Notes: generated by a model not told the origin, from the letters alone. A stretch of DNA of 64,000 nucleotides from Streptacidiphilus jiangxiensis (GCF_900109465.1 NZ_FOAZ01000010.1:248001-312000), one strand, 5' to 3'. Positions 1 to 9,428 are shown, numbered from the stretch's first letter. Translations and numbers: made by a program.

Positions 1-1183
1 AGGAGGCGCGGGCGCGCGCCGACTCGTCCGCGTCGTCGGCGTCGAAGACGACGACCGGGTGGGTGTTGCCGTCCCCGGCGTGCGCGCAGACGCCGATGGT
101 GAGCCGGAACTCCTCGGCGATCCGCGCCACACCGGCCAGCATCTCCCCCAGCCGGGAGCGCGGCACCGCGACGTCGTCGATCATCGTGGTGCCGAGCCGG
201 TCCAGGGCGGGCAGCGCCAGCCGCCGGGCCTCGAGCAGCAACTCGGACTCGCCGCTGTCGGCGGCCGGGACCACCTCGGTGGCGCCCGCCTCCCGGCACA
301 GCTCGCCGACGGCCGCCAGGTCGGAGGTGGGGTCGAGGCTGTCGAAGCCGACCAGCAGCAGGGCCGCCGTCGAGTCCGGCAGGCCCATCTGCGCCATCGC
401 GTTGACGGCGCGGACGGTCGTGGTGTCCATCAGCTCCATCAGCGAGGGCACGTGCCCGGCCGCCATCACCGCGCAGACCGCCGCACCGGCGGCGTCGGTG
501 GAGGGGAACTCCGCCGCCAGCACCAGCTGCGGCGGCGGCGCGGGCCGCAGCGCCACGACCGCCGCGACGACGACACCCAAGGTGCCCTCCGCGCCGACGA
601 ACAACCGCGTCAGGTCGTAGCCCGCGACGCCCTTGGCGGTGCGACGGCCCGTCCGCAGCAGCCGCCCGTCGGGCAGCACCACGTCCAGGCCGAGCACGTA
701 CTCGGCCGTCACGCCGTACTTGACGCAGCACAGCCCGCCCGCGCCGGTGCCGATGTTGCCGCCGACCGTGCACGACTCCCAGCTGGACGGGTCCGGCGGG
801 TAGCTGAGCCCGTGCCGGGCGGCGGCCCGGGACAGCTCCGCGTTGACCACACCGGGCTCGACGACCGCGATCCGGTCGACCGGATCCAGCTCCAGGATCC
901 GGTCCATCCGCAGCAGCGACAGCGCGATGGCGCCCGCACTGGCGTTGGCCGCCCCGGACAGCCCCGTGCGCGCGCCCTGCGGCACGACCGGCACCCGCAG
1001 CCGCGTCGCGGTCCGCATGACGTGCTGGACCTCCTCCACCGTCCGCGGGAAGACCACGACGGCGGGCGGGGCGGAGTCGCAGAACCCCGCCATGTCCTGC
1101 TGGTAGGCGGCGGTGACGTCGGGATCGGCCACGACGGCCGCCTCCGGCAGCCCCTCGCGCAGCTGGTCGACCAGATCGCTCAT
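1..1183 (-). CDS. FAD-binding oxidase, GlcD / D-lactate dehydrogenase type (3' end outside window)
   Basis: Flavin-linked oxidation of a 2-hydroxyacid (glycolate or D-lactate type) is the family role; the substrate cannot be read from sequence. The reading frame runs from an ATG at 1183, preceded by a GAGGGGG ribosome site, off the left edge, giving about 394 visible residues. The FAD-binding PCMH domain is clear: QGARTGLSGAA near residues 67-78 and NIGTGAGG near 145-152, the pyrophosphate-binding loops of this family. The C-terminal FAD oxidase domain follows, and the visible part ends in the conserved HAGDGNTHP segment, so only a short C-terminal piece is missing. The gene lies 30 bp downstream of the M1 peptidase gene on the same strand and may be cotranscribed with it. 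Family assignment is firm, substrate is not. Confidence 0.9.
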   Translation of the reverse strand, partial: MSDLVDQLREGLPEAAVVADPDVTAAYQQDMAGFCDSAPPAVVVFPRTVEEVQHVMRTATRLRVPVVPQGARTGLSGAANASAGAIALSLLRMDRILELDPVDRIAVVEPGVVNAELSRAAARHGLSYPPDPSSWESCTVGGNIGTGAGGLCCVKYGVTAEYVLGLDVVLPDGRLLRTGRRTAKGVAGYDLTRLFVGAEGTLGVVVAAVVALRPAPPPQLVLAAEFPSTDAAGAAVCAVMAAGHVPSLMELMDTTTVRAVNAMAQMGLPDSTAALLLVGFDSLDPTSDLAAVGELCREAGATEVVPAADSGESELLLEARRLALPALDRLGTTMIDDVAVPRSRLGEMLAGVARIAEEFRLTIGVCAHAGDGNTHPVVVFDADDADESARARAS

Positions 1184-1213
1184 CCGCCAGGCCCCCTCGG
1201 ACAGATTCGTGGG

Positions 1214-2611
1214 TCACATCTTCGCCGGTTTCCCGGCGGAATACAGCCAGGTCGCGAAGAGCGCCTCGAGGTTCTTTCCGGACACGCCCGCCGCCAGCGC
1301 CTCGAACTCGGCGGTGGTGCCGTGGGCGTGGCGGTGGTCGGCGGCCCACTTCTTCAGGATGGTGAAGAACGCCTGGTCCCCGACGGCCTCGCGCAGCTCC
1401 TGCAGGGTCATCGCGCCGCGCGCGTAGCTCGGTACCCCGAACAGGTGCGACAGGTCGCCCGGATCGCCGGGCGGGTAGGACCACAGCTGGTCGGTGGCGG
1501 GCTTGGCGTACAGCTGGGCCAGCCGGTCGTGCGGACCGGCGCCGCCGTGGCCCGCGTCCCAGAGCCACTCCGCGTAGGTGGCGAAGCCCTCGTTGAGCCA
1601 GATGTCCTTCCACTGGGTGACCGTCACCGAGTCGCCGAACCACTGGTGGGCGGTCTCGTGCACGAGGGTGTCCAGGTCCGGCGCCTCGTCGTACACCGGC
1701 CGGGTCTGCGCCTCCAGGGCGTAGCCGATGTCCTTGTCGTGCATGACGATCGCCCCGGCGGAGTCGAACGGGTACGGCCCGAACAGGCTCTGCTCCCAGG
1801 TGATCACGTCCGGCAGCTGGTCCAGCACGTCCGCGGCGTCGTCGGCCTCGGCCGGATCGACGGCGGTGTAGACGGGCAGGCCGCTCGCCGTCCAGTACTG
1901 GTCCACGTCGAACCGTCCGACGCTGGCGGTGGCCAGGTAGGCGGCCATCGGCGCGCTCTCGTGCCAGCTGAACGTCGACCGACCGGCGGCGGTGTGCTGG
2001 GTGCGCAGCACGCCGTTGCCGACGGCGGTGTACCCCTGCGGGACGGTGACGGTGATGTCGTACGTCGACTTGTCGGCCGGGTGCCCGTTGCAGGGGAACC
2101 ACGTCATCGCCCCCTGCGGCTCCCCGGCGACGAAGGCGCCCTGGTCGCCGGGCAGAGCGGTCCAGCCGTCGCTGGACCCGTCGGCGTCGGTGAGGGCGTG
2201 CGGCGTGCCGCCGTAGTCGACGGCGATCTTGAACTCGGCGCCGTCGGCGACGGAGTGGCCGAGGGAGATCTCCAGCTTCTGGCCGTTGCGGTCGTACCCG
2301 ACCGCCTGGCCGTCGACCGTCACCCGCTTGACGTCGAGCCCGGCGAGGTCGAGGTCGAAGCCGGACAGGTCCTGGGTGGCGGTCGCGGACAGGACGGCGG
2401 TGCCGTCCAGGCGCTGGGTCTTCGGCTGGTAGGTCAGCGCCAACGCGTAGTGGCGCACATGCAACCCTCCGTCCCCGGAGAGCGGCAACAGTGGATCCCC
2501 GACCCCGGCCGAGCCCTTCGTCCCCACGGGCGCGGACGGGGCGGCAGCCCCGAGCATTCCACCGACCGCGAGCACGGTCGCGGTGGTGGCAAGAATCAGA
2601 CGGTTCGTCAC
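1214..2611 (-). CDS. Secreted M1 family metallopeptidase
   Basis: Zinc aminopeptidase of the gluzincin M1 family, 465 residues, about half the length of PepN and like the short secreted M1 enzymes of actinomycetes. Residues 1-25 form a signal peptide (hydrophobic stretch ILATTATVLAVGGML, then Ala-rich cleavage region). The N-terminal beta-saddle runs to about residue 220. The zinc site HETAHQWFGD begins near residue 317, with the third ligand in NEGFATYAEW about 19 residues further on. The exopeptidase GAMEN motif is not present in standard form, so the exact specificity is unclear. Start is GTG; the upstream ribosome site is weak. It precedes the FAD oxidase gene by 30 bp. Exported action on peptides outside the cell is inferred from the signal peptide. 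Confidence 0.93.
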   Translation of the reverse strand: MTNRLILATTATVLAVGGMLGAAAPSAPVGTKGSAGVGDPLLPLSGDGGLHVRHYALALTYQPKTQRLDGTAVLSATATQDLSGFDLDLAGLDVKRVTVDGQAVGYDRNGQKLEISLGHSVADGAEFKIAVDYGGTPHALTDADGSSDGWTALPGDQGAFVAGEPQGAMTWFPCNGHPADKSTYDITVTVPQGYTAVGNGVLRTQHTAAGRSTFSWHESAPMAAYLATASVGRFDVDQYWTASGLPVYTAVDPAEADDAADVLDQLPDVITWEQSLFGPYPFDSAGAIVMHDKDIGYALEAQTRPVYDEAPDLDTLVHETAHQWFGDSVTVTQWKDIWLNEGFATYAEWLWDAGHGGAGPHDRLAQLYAKPATDQLWSYPPGDPGDLSHLFGVPSYARGAMTLQELREAVGDQAFFTILKKWAADHRHAHGTTAEFEALAAGVSGKNLEALFATWLYSAGKPAKM

Positions 2612-2653
2612 CTGACCAACCGTAAGTTCGACAAACCGTCACCAGCTCGCCGA

Positions 2654-2693
2654 AGTAGCCCGAAAGGAGACATCAGTCACTTTCCGGGCTACT
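2654..2693 (-). terminator. Terminator hairpin after the CU044_5270 gene
   Basis: AGTAGCCCGAAAG pairs with CTTTCCGGGCTACT across a 13-nt loop, with one bulged base. It lies 16 bp beyond the stop of the 2709-3605 gene on the minus strand and 43 bp before the start of the M1 peptidase gene, so it probably separates these transcription units. Confidence 0.6.
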
Positions 2694-2708
2694 CGGAAGG
2701 GGCGGCGG

Positions 2709-3605
2709 TCAGTCGATCGACAGGGCCGGCCCGGACTCCAGGTAGGTGGTCCGGGAGACGCCCCCGGCCTGCCAGAAGACGTCCTCCAGCACCGTGGCCG
2801 TCCTCGGGTCCACGATCAGGGCCTCGCTGCCGTTGACCCCGGCGAAGGCCAGCTCGGTCCCGCTGCGACCGGCGTGGTCCTTCACGGTGCCGACCAGCTT
2901 GACGCCGCTCAGCCGGCCCAGCGCCTTGAACAGCGCCGCCCGCAGCGCCGGACTCGCCGGGGAGTCACCGAGGATGTTCCCGGCCTGCCCGAAGACGTCG
3001 CGTCCGCCCTGCTGCCCGGCGGACATCATCGCGAGCAGCGTCGCCGGGTCGGTGGGCAGGCGGTCGAGGCCGTTCCAGTCGACGAGCTTCGCCCCCACGG
3101 CCCAGGAGGGGGCGCCCTTCTTGTACGTCCTGCCCTTGCTCCGAATGACGTAGCCCTCCCGCGAGACGTACTCGGTCACCGTGCTGGTGTGCCCACCCAC
3201 CACGGACCTGAGCTGCACCTTCCAGTACGGGGCGGTGGACGCGGACTGGGCCTGGGCCACCTCGGAGACGCCGTCGAGGAAGGTCGTCGCACCGACCGCG
3301 GGCTGCGGCGGCTGCGCGGTCGCGCTCAGGCTGTTCGCCCTCGGCGCCTGCTCCCCGCCCGTCGCGACCACGACGCCCGCCGCGACGGCGGCAAGGGCGA
3401 ACACCGCGGCCAGGCGACGGCCCGTCACCATCCGGCGCGGGCGCGCCGGGGCGACCGCCGAGGTGGCCTGCTCCGCCGAGGCCGCGGCAAGGACCGCCGC
3501 ACGGGCGCGGTCGAGGACCTCGGCGGACGGCGGGGCGACCCGGCCGGCGGCCTGGAGCGTGTCGGCACCGGGGAAGTCGAGGTATTCGGTCGTCGTCTCG
3601 TTCAT
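2709..3605 (-). CDS. CU044_5270 family membrane protein paired with ECF sigma factor
   Basis: A 298-residue protein of the actinobacterial CU044_5270 family, which is usually encoded next to an ECF sigma gene and is thought to act with it, perhaps as an anti-sigma or envelope sensor. The N-terminal cytoplasmic segment has the family opening (MNETTTEYLDFPGAD), then one transmembrane helix at about residues 65-82, then an extracytoplasmic domain of about 215 residues. The frame is open further upstream into the sigma gene, but the ATG at 3605 was chosen because it starts at the family's usual N terminus. The sigma gene ends 74 bp upstream, so the pair is likely one operon. Anti-sigma function is inference: no zinc-binding HxxxCxxC motif is present. 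Confidence 0.82.
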   Translation of the reverse strand: MNETTTEYLDFPGADTLQAAGRVAPPSAEVLDRARAAVLAAASAEQATSAVAPARPRRMVTGRRLAAVFALAAVAAGVVVATGGEQAPRANSLSATAQPPQPAVGATTFLDGVSEVAQAQSASTAPYWKVQLRSVVGGHTSTVTEYVSREGYVIRSKGRTYKKGAPSWAVGAKLVDWNGLDRLPTDPATLLAMMSAGQQGGRDVFGQAGNILGDSPASPALRAALFKALGRLSGVKLVGTVKDHAGRSGTELAFAGVNGSEALIVDPRTATVLEDVFWQAGGVSRTTYLESGPALSID

Positions 3606-3679
3606 CGCAGGCCTTTCGAAAGCAAGGGGGGTCTTGCGAGGCAGAAAATGCAGAGGGGGGAGGTGCGGGCGGCGGCGCT

Positions 3680-4258
3680 TCACGCCGGTTCGCCGCTGAC
3701 CGTCAGACGCGGGGCGCGCCACGAGGGCGTCAGCCGCTCGCGCATCCGACCCCGCGCCCGGTGCAGTCGGGAACGGGCCGTCCCGGCGGGAATGCCGACG
3801 ACGGAGGCGGCCTCACTGGGCGTCAGCTGCTCCCAGGCCACCAGCAGCATCAACTCCCGCTCCTCGGCGGGCAGATCGGCAAGGGCACGGCGCAGCTGCG
3901 GGGCGAGTGCAGCGGCGTCGAGACGCTGGTCGACCGCCTGCCAGGGGTCGCTGGTCTCCGGCGTCGGCACGGCCGTGTCCCGGCCGGCGCGCCGCAGGTG
4001 CAGCAGCAGGACGTTGCGGGCCACTCCGAAGAGCCAGCCCCGCGCCGTCCCCAGGACGGGATCGAAGCCGCGCCGCGCGGCGAAGGCCTGGAGCCAGGTC
4101 TCGGCCAGCAGGTCGTCGGCGGCGTGCGGCACGCGACGGGCGAAGTAGCCGTGCAGGGCCGCGGAGTGCTGCTCCACCAGCGGCGTGAAGGCCGTGGCGT
4201 CCTCGGTCGACCGCCTCAGCAGTGCGTCGCCGGCCTCGTCACGGTGGTCCGGTTCCAC
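3680..4258 (-). CDS. RNA polymerase sigma factor, ECF / sigma-70 family
   Basis: A 192-residue sigma factor with only regions 2 and 4, typical of the ECF group. Region 2 spans about residues 22-88, with the core-binding DDLLAETWLQAF segment and the -10 reading part ending at ARGWLFGVARNVLLLHLRR. Region 4 spans about residues 125-180, with LPAEERELMLLVAWEQLTPSEAA leading into the helix-turn-helix TARSRLHRAR. It directs RNA polymerase to a small regulon, probably including itself. The downstream membrane protein is its likely regulator. The upstream region contains two divergent copies of a candidate promoter (see 4299-4384), consistent with autoregulation. Confidence 0.93.
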   Translation of the reverse strand: MEPDHRDEAGDALLRRSTEDATAFTPLVEQHSAALHGYFARRVPHAADDLLAETWLQAFAARRGFDPVLGTARGWLFGVARNVLLLHLRRAGRDTAVPTPETSDPWQAVDQRLDAAALAPQLRRALADLPAEERELMLLVAWEQLTPSEAASVVGIPAGTARSRLHRARGRMRERLTPSWRAPRLTVSGEPA

Positions 4259-4298
4259 GGATTCTCCGTCTCTGACCGCCCGGTGGCGGTCTCACCCC

Positions 4299-4384
4299 GT
4301 ACTTGACGCCTGCGGCGAAAGCGTTCGCGGCAGGGCCGTCAGTCTCCCGCCCCGCGAACGCCCGGCGGGCGGACGGTCAAGTAC
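4299..4384. promoter_or_regulatory. Nested inverted repeats, candidate divergent ECF promoters
   Basis: GTACTTGAC at 4299-4307 is mirrored by GTCAAGTAC at 4376-4384, and inside these GCGTTCGCGG at 4321-4330 is mirrored by CCGCGAACGC at 4352-4361. Read on either strand this gives TTGAC followed 14-15 nt later by CGTTCGCGG. Such a layout fits two face-to-face ECF-type promoters (-35 TTGAC, -10 CGTT) serving the sigma gene on one side and the secreted protein gene at 4434 on the other. The symmetry is seen directly; the promoter role is inference. Confidence 0.45.
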
Positions 4385-4433
4385 CCAGTGAGCGCGGGCA
4401 TCCGAATCCCGCGACGGACGAACGGATCTGACG

Positions 4434-5579
4434 ATGAGGACTGCAGGACGCAAGCACCGCACGGCGCGGTCCGCCGCCGCCGTGGTGGCGGCTGTCGCCG
4501 CGGGGGTCTCCTGCCTGGCCGTGGGGCCTGCCGCCCAGGCCGTCAGCCCGCCCGGCTGGACGGTCCAGCGGACGCCCGCGCTCAGCGGCACGCTGCTGTC
4601 CGTCGCCCGGCTGGACGCGCACACGACGCTGGCGGTCGGCAACATCATGGTCGTCAAGGGTCCGGGCCGTCCGCTGCTGCTCAGCCGCGACGACCGCGAC
4701 CACCGCGGCTGGCGGGTCGTGCCCACGCCGGAGGACGCCCGCACGGGCGACATCTACAGCTCCGTCTCCGCCTCGTCCACCAAGGACGCCTGGGTGACCG
4801 GGGTCTCCTTCACCGGCCTGACGGTTCCCGCGGAGCACTGGAACGGCCGCACCTGGCAGACCGCGGAGGTGCCGGTGCCGGCCCACTCGGGCGCGGGTGT
4901 ACACGTGGCCGCCGTCTCACCGGGCGACGCCTGGGCGGCGGGCTGGTACTTCCCGACCGGGGCCTCCGAGACCCGTCCGCTGCTGCGCCACTGGACCGGC
5001 GCGGGGTGGCACGCGGTGGCGCTGCCGCACGGCTCGGACGTGGCGAACCTCGTCTCGGTGACGGCCACGTCCGCGCACGACGTCTGGGCGGTGGGCTACT
5101 CGACCCGTGACCAGCCGAGGGTGCTGCACTACGACGGTCGCACCTGGACGCAGGTCGCGAAGCTCGGCTTCCACGGCCTCTACGGCGAGGTGGGCGGCGT
5201 CGCCGCGCACGGCCCGAACGACGTCTGGGCGGTCGGCCGGGTGCTGACCGGTGAGCACGACCGCGGGCACGCGCTGGTGCTGCACTGGGACGGTCACGCC
5301 TGGCACCAGGTCACCGCGCCGCGGGACGCCGGCCCGCTCGCGTCGGTGACGCTCACCCCGCAGGGCATCCTCGCGGTGGGCGAGAACGCGGCCCAGACCG
5401 CCGGTATCGCCCTGCGCTCGACCGCGACGGGCCTGGCCGAGCAGGCGCTCCCGCGGGTCGCGGGCACCTCCCCGGACCCCGTCGCGGTCACGTCGGAGGG
5501 CAACCGGATCACCGTGGTCGGCGAACTCATGCCCCCGACAGCGGCGTTGCCCTCCCCGCTCATCCTGGCAGAGCCCTAG
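4434..5579 (+). CDS. Secreted beta-propeller-like protein with repeated DxWAVG motifs
   Basis: A 381-residue exported protein of unknown function. Residues 1-36 are a signal peptide (RTAGRK charged start, Ala/Val-rich core, cleavage after AQA). The mature part contains at least four blade-like repeats, each with a D-[AV]-W-[AV]-[VAT]-G core (DAWVTG, DAWAAG, DVWAVG, DVWAVG) followed about 20 residues later by an H-[WY]-[DNT]-G segment. This pattern is common to secreted actinobacterial propeller proteins. It is divergent from the ECF sigma gene and may belong to its regulon, judging by the shared upstream dyad. The stop codon touches the palindromic element at 5580. No catalytic residues can be assigned. 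Confidence 0.8.
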   Translation: MRTAGRKHRTARSAAAVVAAVAAGVSCLAVGPAAQAVSPPGWTVQRTPALSGTLLSVARLDAHTTLAVGNIMVVKGPGRPLLLSRDDRDHRGWRVVPTPEDARTGDIYSSVSASSTKDAWVTGVSFTGLTVPAEHWNGRTWQTAEVPVPAHSGAGVHVAAVSPGDAWAAGWYFPTGASETRPLLRHWTGAGWHAVALPHGSDVANLVSVTATSAHDVWAVGYSTRDQPRVLHYDGRTWTQVAKLGFHGLYGEVGGVAAHGPNDVWAVGRVLTGEHDRGHALVLHWDGHAWHQVTAPRDAGPLASVTLTPQGILAVGENAAQTAGIALRSTATGLAEQALPRVAGTSPDPVAVTSEGNRITVVGELMPPTAALPSPLILAEP

Positions 5580-5680
5580 AGGGGCGCGAGGAACTGCGCG
5601 AGCAACCGCCCTGTGCGGATGGCCCTGTCACTGGGGGACCATCCGCTCAGGTGGCTTGTCGCGCAGTTCCCCACGCCCCT
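5580..5680. repeat. Long palindromic intergenic element, copy A
   Basis: Left arm begins AGGGGCGCGAGGAACTGCGC; right arm ends GCGCAGTTCCCCACGCCCCT. An inner pair, GCGGATGGCCCT and GGGACCATCCGC, continues the complementarity almost to the centre. The element begins one base after the stop of the secreted propeller gene and ends 31 bp before the stop of hppD, so it sits between convergent genes. Confidence 0.85.
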
Positions 5681-5711
5681 GAACAGTGCGACTACCTGCG
5701 GGAGCGAATCC

Positions 5712-6884
<1,173 letters not shown>

Positions 6885-6970
6885 TCAATGAGCTGCGCAA
6901 CCATGCCCCCTCGCCCTGCGCATGCTGTACAGCTCGCCCCCTTGGGGAGGGTCACAGCTGCACAGATTGC

Positions 6971-7789
6971 TCAGCAGGCGGGAACCGTCCCGGAGCCGGA
7001 CTGCAACGCCTCCAGCGCCTTCACCGCCTGGTCCAGCGTGGTGACCGGGACGAGGCGCAGGCCGTTGGGGGTGTCCACCTTCGCGTCCGAGCACTCGCCC
7101 TGCGGGACCAGGAACACCGTGGCGCCGTCCCGGGCGGCCGCCTTGGTCTTCAGGGAGACGCCGCCGACCGCGCCCACGTTGCCGCTGTCGTCGATCTCGC
7201 CGGTGCCCGCCACGACCGAGCCGCCGGTGAGGTCGCCGGCGGCGCCCTGCTTGCCGCTGCCGTTGCCCTCCAGCTCGTCGATGATGCCGAGGGTGAACAT
7301 CAGGCCGGCGCTGGGACCGCCCACGTCGGCCAGCTTGAGGTCGACGTGGACCTGGGAGGGGGAGAGCCCCACGAAGCTCAGCGCGGCCGTGGTCGCGGAC
7401 TCCTGCGACTGCTGCATGGCCTGCTGGTTGACCTGGTTGGCCTCGCTCACCGACTGCCCGGAGGGGTAGACCGAGTCGCGCGGGACGACGGCCCGGTTCG
7501 GGTCGTTCCAGGCGCTGACGATCTCCGGCAGGCGCGGGCTGTAGTCCGGCAGGGTGGCGGCGATGGTGGTCATCCGCAGCTGGCCGTCGGTCTGCCGGGT
7601 CGGGTGGCCGGTGATGGTGATCACCTCGGTCCCCTGGTAGCTGCCGAGCGTGTTCACCGAGATGCCCGGCTGGAGCACGGTGAACGGCAGCGGCACGCCC
7701 ACCGCCGTCGCGATCGGGGCGGCGACCAGCACGGCGCACAGGATCAACCGGTTTCGGCGCGGGGCGAGCCAGGAGAGGTAGGAGGACAC
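6971..7789 (-). CDS. Membrane-anchored Lon-type (S16) serine protease
   Basis: A 272-residue protein with one N-terminal transmembrane helix (about residues 14-34) and an extracytoplasmic Lon proteolytic domain. The catalytic serine is Ser160 in GGPSAGLMFTLG, and the general-base lysine is Lys214 (possibly Lys216) in GGVSLKTKAAARDG. This is the YlbL-like arrangement, but the region between the helix and the Lon domain (about residues 45-140) is short and I do not recognise a complete PDZ domain. The only available start is GTG at 7789, since an in-frame stop lies four codons upstream. There is no ribosome site, and a -10-like box fits a leaderless transcript. Substrates are unknown. Confidence 0.85.
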   Translation of the reverse strand: MSSYLSWLAPRRNRLILCAVLVAAPIATAVGVPLPFTVLQPGISVNTLGSYQGTEVITITGHPTRQTDGQLRMTTIAATLPDYSPRLPEIVSAWNDPNRAVVPRDSVYPSGQSVSEANQVNQQAMQQSQESATTAALSFVGLSPSQVHVDLKLADVGGPSAGLMFTLGIIDELEGNGSGKQGAAGDLTGGSVVAGTGEIDDSGNVGAVGGVSLKTKAAARDGATVFLVPQGECSDAKVDTPNGLRLVPVTTLDQAVKALEALQSGSGTVPAC

Positions 7790-7795
7790 GCCCGA

Positions 7796-7801
7796 ATTCT
7801 A
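7796..7801 (-). promoter_or_regulatory. Candidate -10 box for a leaderless transcript
   Basis: On the minus strand TAGAAT ends 6 nt before the GTG start of the Lon-type protease gene. That spacing would place transcription initiation at the start codon itself, which fits the absence of a ribosome site. No convincing -35 box is seen. Confidence 0.35.
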
Positions 7802-7891
7802 GGCAGAGGCCCGGGGCAACCTCACAGAGGCACAGTGCTCGGCGCAGCCGGTCCGCCCGGCCCGGGCGGACCCGGGCACAGGCGGTCCGTC

Positions 7892-8545
7892 TCAGCGCAG
7901 CGCCTCGGAGACCTCCAGCGCCGCCTCGACGACGCGCGGGCCGACGCGCTGGGAGGTGGTGTCGGCCAGCATCAGCACGCCGACGCTGCCCTCGATGCCG
8001 ACCAGGCCGCGCAGCGGCGCGGCCGCCGTGTGGGCGCCGGAGCGCTCGTCCGCGGTACCGGTGACCCACTCCTGCTCGGGGTGCGGCTGTCCGTACGCTC
8101 CGGCGCGGGCCGCCAGGATGGCGCGTCCGGCCGCGTTCTCGGCCAGCGCGTGGCGCACGCCCGTCCGGTAGGCGACGTGGAAGTCGGTCCAGCTCGGCTC
8201 GACGACCGCGACGACCAGCGCCTCGTTGCCGTCCACCAGGGTCAGGTGGGCGGTGGCGCCGAGGTCCTCGGCGAGGCTGCGCAGGGCCGGCAGGGCGGCC
8301 TCCCGCAGCAGCGGGTGCACCCGGTGGGAGAGGCGCAGCACCCCGAGCCCGACGCGGGCCCGCCCGCCGACGTCGCGCCGCACCAGCCCGTGCTGCTCCA
8401 GCGTGGCCAGCAGCCGGTAGACGACCGTGCGGTTGACCTCCAGCCGGGCCGCCAGCTCCGTGACGGTCAGGCCGCGTTCGGCATCGGCGAGCAGCTTGAG
8501 CACGCGCACGCCGCGGTCCAGCGTCTGTGAGGTCTCAGCGGTCAC
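7892..8545 (-). CDS. IclR family transcriptional regulator
   Basis: A 217-residue IclR-type regulator. Residues 5-70 form the winged helix (LTVTELAARLEVNRTVVYRLLATLEQHGLV), and the C-terminal GAF-like effector domain follows, including AENAAGRAILAAR. The GTG at 8545 was chosen because AAGGAG precedes it with 6-nt spacing; the frame remains open upstream but loses homology. The downstream genes on the same strand are the Lon-type protease and hppD. IclR regulators often control aromatic catabolism, so control of hppD is a reasonable inference but is not demonstrated here. Confidence 0.9.
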   Translation of the reverse strand: MTAETSQTLDRGVRVLKLLADAERGLTVTELAARLEVNRTVVYRLLATLEQHGLVRRDVGGRARVGLGVLRLSHRVHPLLREAALPALRSLAEDLGATAHLTLVDGNEALVVAVVEPSWTDFHVAYRTGVRHALAENAAGRAILAARAGAYGQPHPEQEWVTGTADERSGAHTAAAPLRGLVGIEGSVGVLMLADTTSQRVGPRVVEAALEVSEALR

Positions 8546-8756
8546 GCGCGTCTCCTTCCAAGAGGACGCCGAGGTCTTCCGTGAGGCTTCCTTGACGCAC
8601 GGTCCAGCTCGGGTGGGTGCGAGGACCGTAATGAGACTGCACCGCTGTGCGGAAGTACTCGTCCAGATTTCGGTCACCATTCGTTATCCAAGGCGCCGCA
8701 GGAATTGGACGAATCAGCCTGTTCGGGGCATCGGCCCAGGCCAGCACCGGGCAGGG

Positions 8757-9428
8757 CTAGCCCAGTCGCAGCAGGCCCTCGCGGACGGCGGTCGCCACCG
8801 CCGCGCCACGCGTGTCGACACCGAGCTTGGTGTAGATGCTGGCAAGATGCCCCTTGGCCGTCGCCTCGCTGATGTACAGGCGGGCGGCGATCTGCCGGTT
8901 CGGCAGCCCCTCGCCGAGGAGCTGGAGGACCTCCACCTCGCGGGCGGAGAGCGTCGGGACGTTGCCGCGGACGCGGCGCAGGACCCGACGGACCGCGGTG
9001 GCGCCGAGGACGGTCTCGCCGCGGGCAGCGGCCCGGATGCCGGCGAGCAGGGCACCGGGGTCGGTCTCCTTGCCGAGGAAGCCGACGGCGCCGGCGTCGA
9101 TCGCGGCGAAGATGTCCGTGTCACTGCTGTGCGCGCTGAACACCAGCACCGCCGGAGGCGTGTGCAGGGCGTCGAGGCGGCGGAGCAGGTCGAGGCCGGA
9201 GGCGGTGCCCTGGCCGAGGTCGAGGTCGAGCAGCACGACGTCGGGGCCCTCGCCGGGCGCGGCCTGCTGGATCAGGGCCATGGCCTCGCGGGCGCCGGAG
9301 GCCTCGCCGATCAGCTCGAGGTCGATCTGGTCCTCGATCAGCACCCGGAGGCCGAGCCGGATCGCGGGGTGGTCGTCGACGACCAGGATCCGAGCACTGG
9401 CCTCGGAAACCGGTCCACGCACTGCCAC
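8757..9428 (-). CDS. Response regulator, NarL/LuxR family
   Basis: A 223-residue response regulator. The receiver domain covers about residues 13-130, with acidic pair Asp18-Asp19 in ILVVDDHP, phosphoacceptor Asp68 in DVVLLDLDLG and the switch lysine in GFLGKETD. The C-terminal LuxR helix-turn-helix (LSAREVEVLQLLGEGLPNRQ and SEATAKGHL) covers about residues 155-215. The GTG at 9428 has AAGGAG upstream; other in-frame starts exist nearby. The matching HisKA_3 histidine kinase is at 10296-11633, also on the minus strand, with an oppositely oriented ssgG-like gene between them. The two probably form one two-component system. Confidence 0.92.
   Translation of the reverse strand: MAVRGPVSEASARILVVDDHPAIRLGLRVLIEDQIDLELIGEASGAREAMALIQQAAPGEGPDVVLLDLDLGQGTASGLDLLRRLDALHTPPAVLVFSAHSSDTDIFAAIDAGAVGFLGKETDPGALLAGIRAAARGETVLGATAVRRVLRRVRGNVPTLSAREVEVLQLLGEGLPNRQIAARLYISEATAKGHLASIYTKLGVDTRGAAVATAVREGLLRLG

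Noticed and set aside
59-2836. Long plus-strand open frame across the oxidase and M1 peptidase genes
   Set aside because: It is the antisense shadow of two well-recognised minus-strand genes and has no recognisable domain.
3606-3722. Longer N terminus for the CU044_5270 protein
   Set aside because: The extension would overlap the sigma gene, is Arg/Pro-rich and precedes the normal family start.
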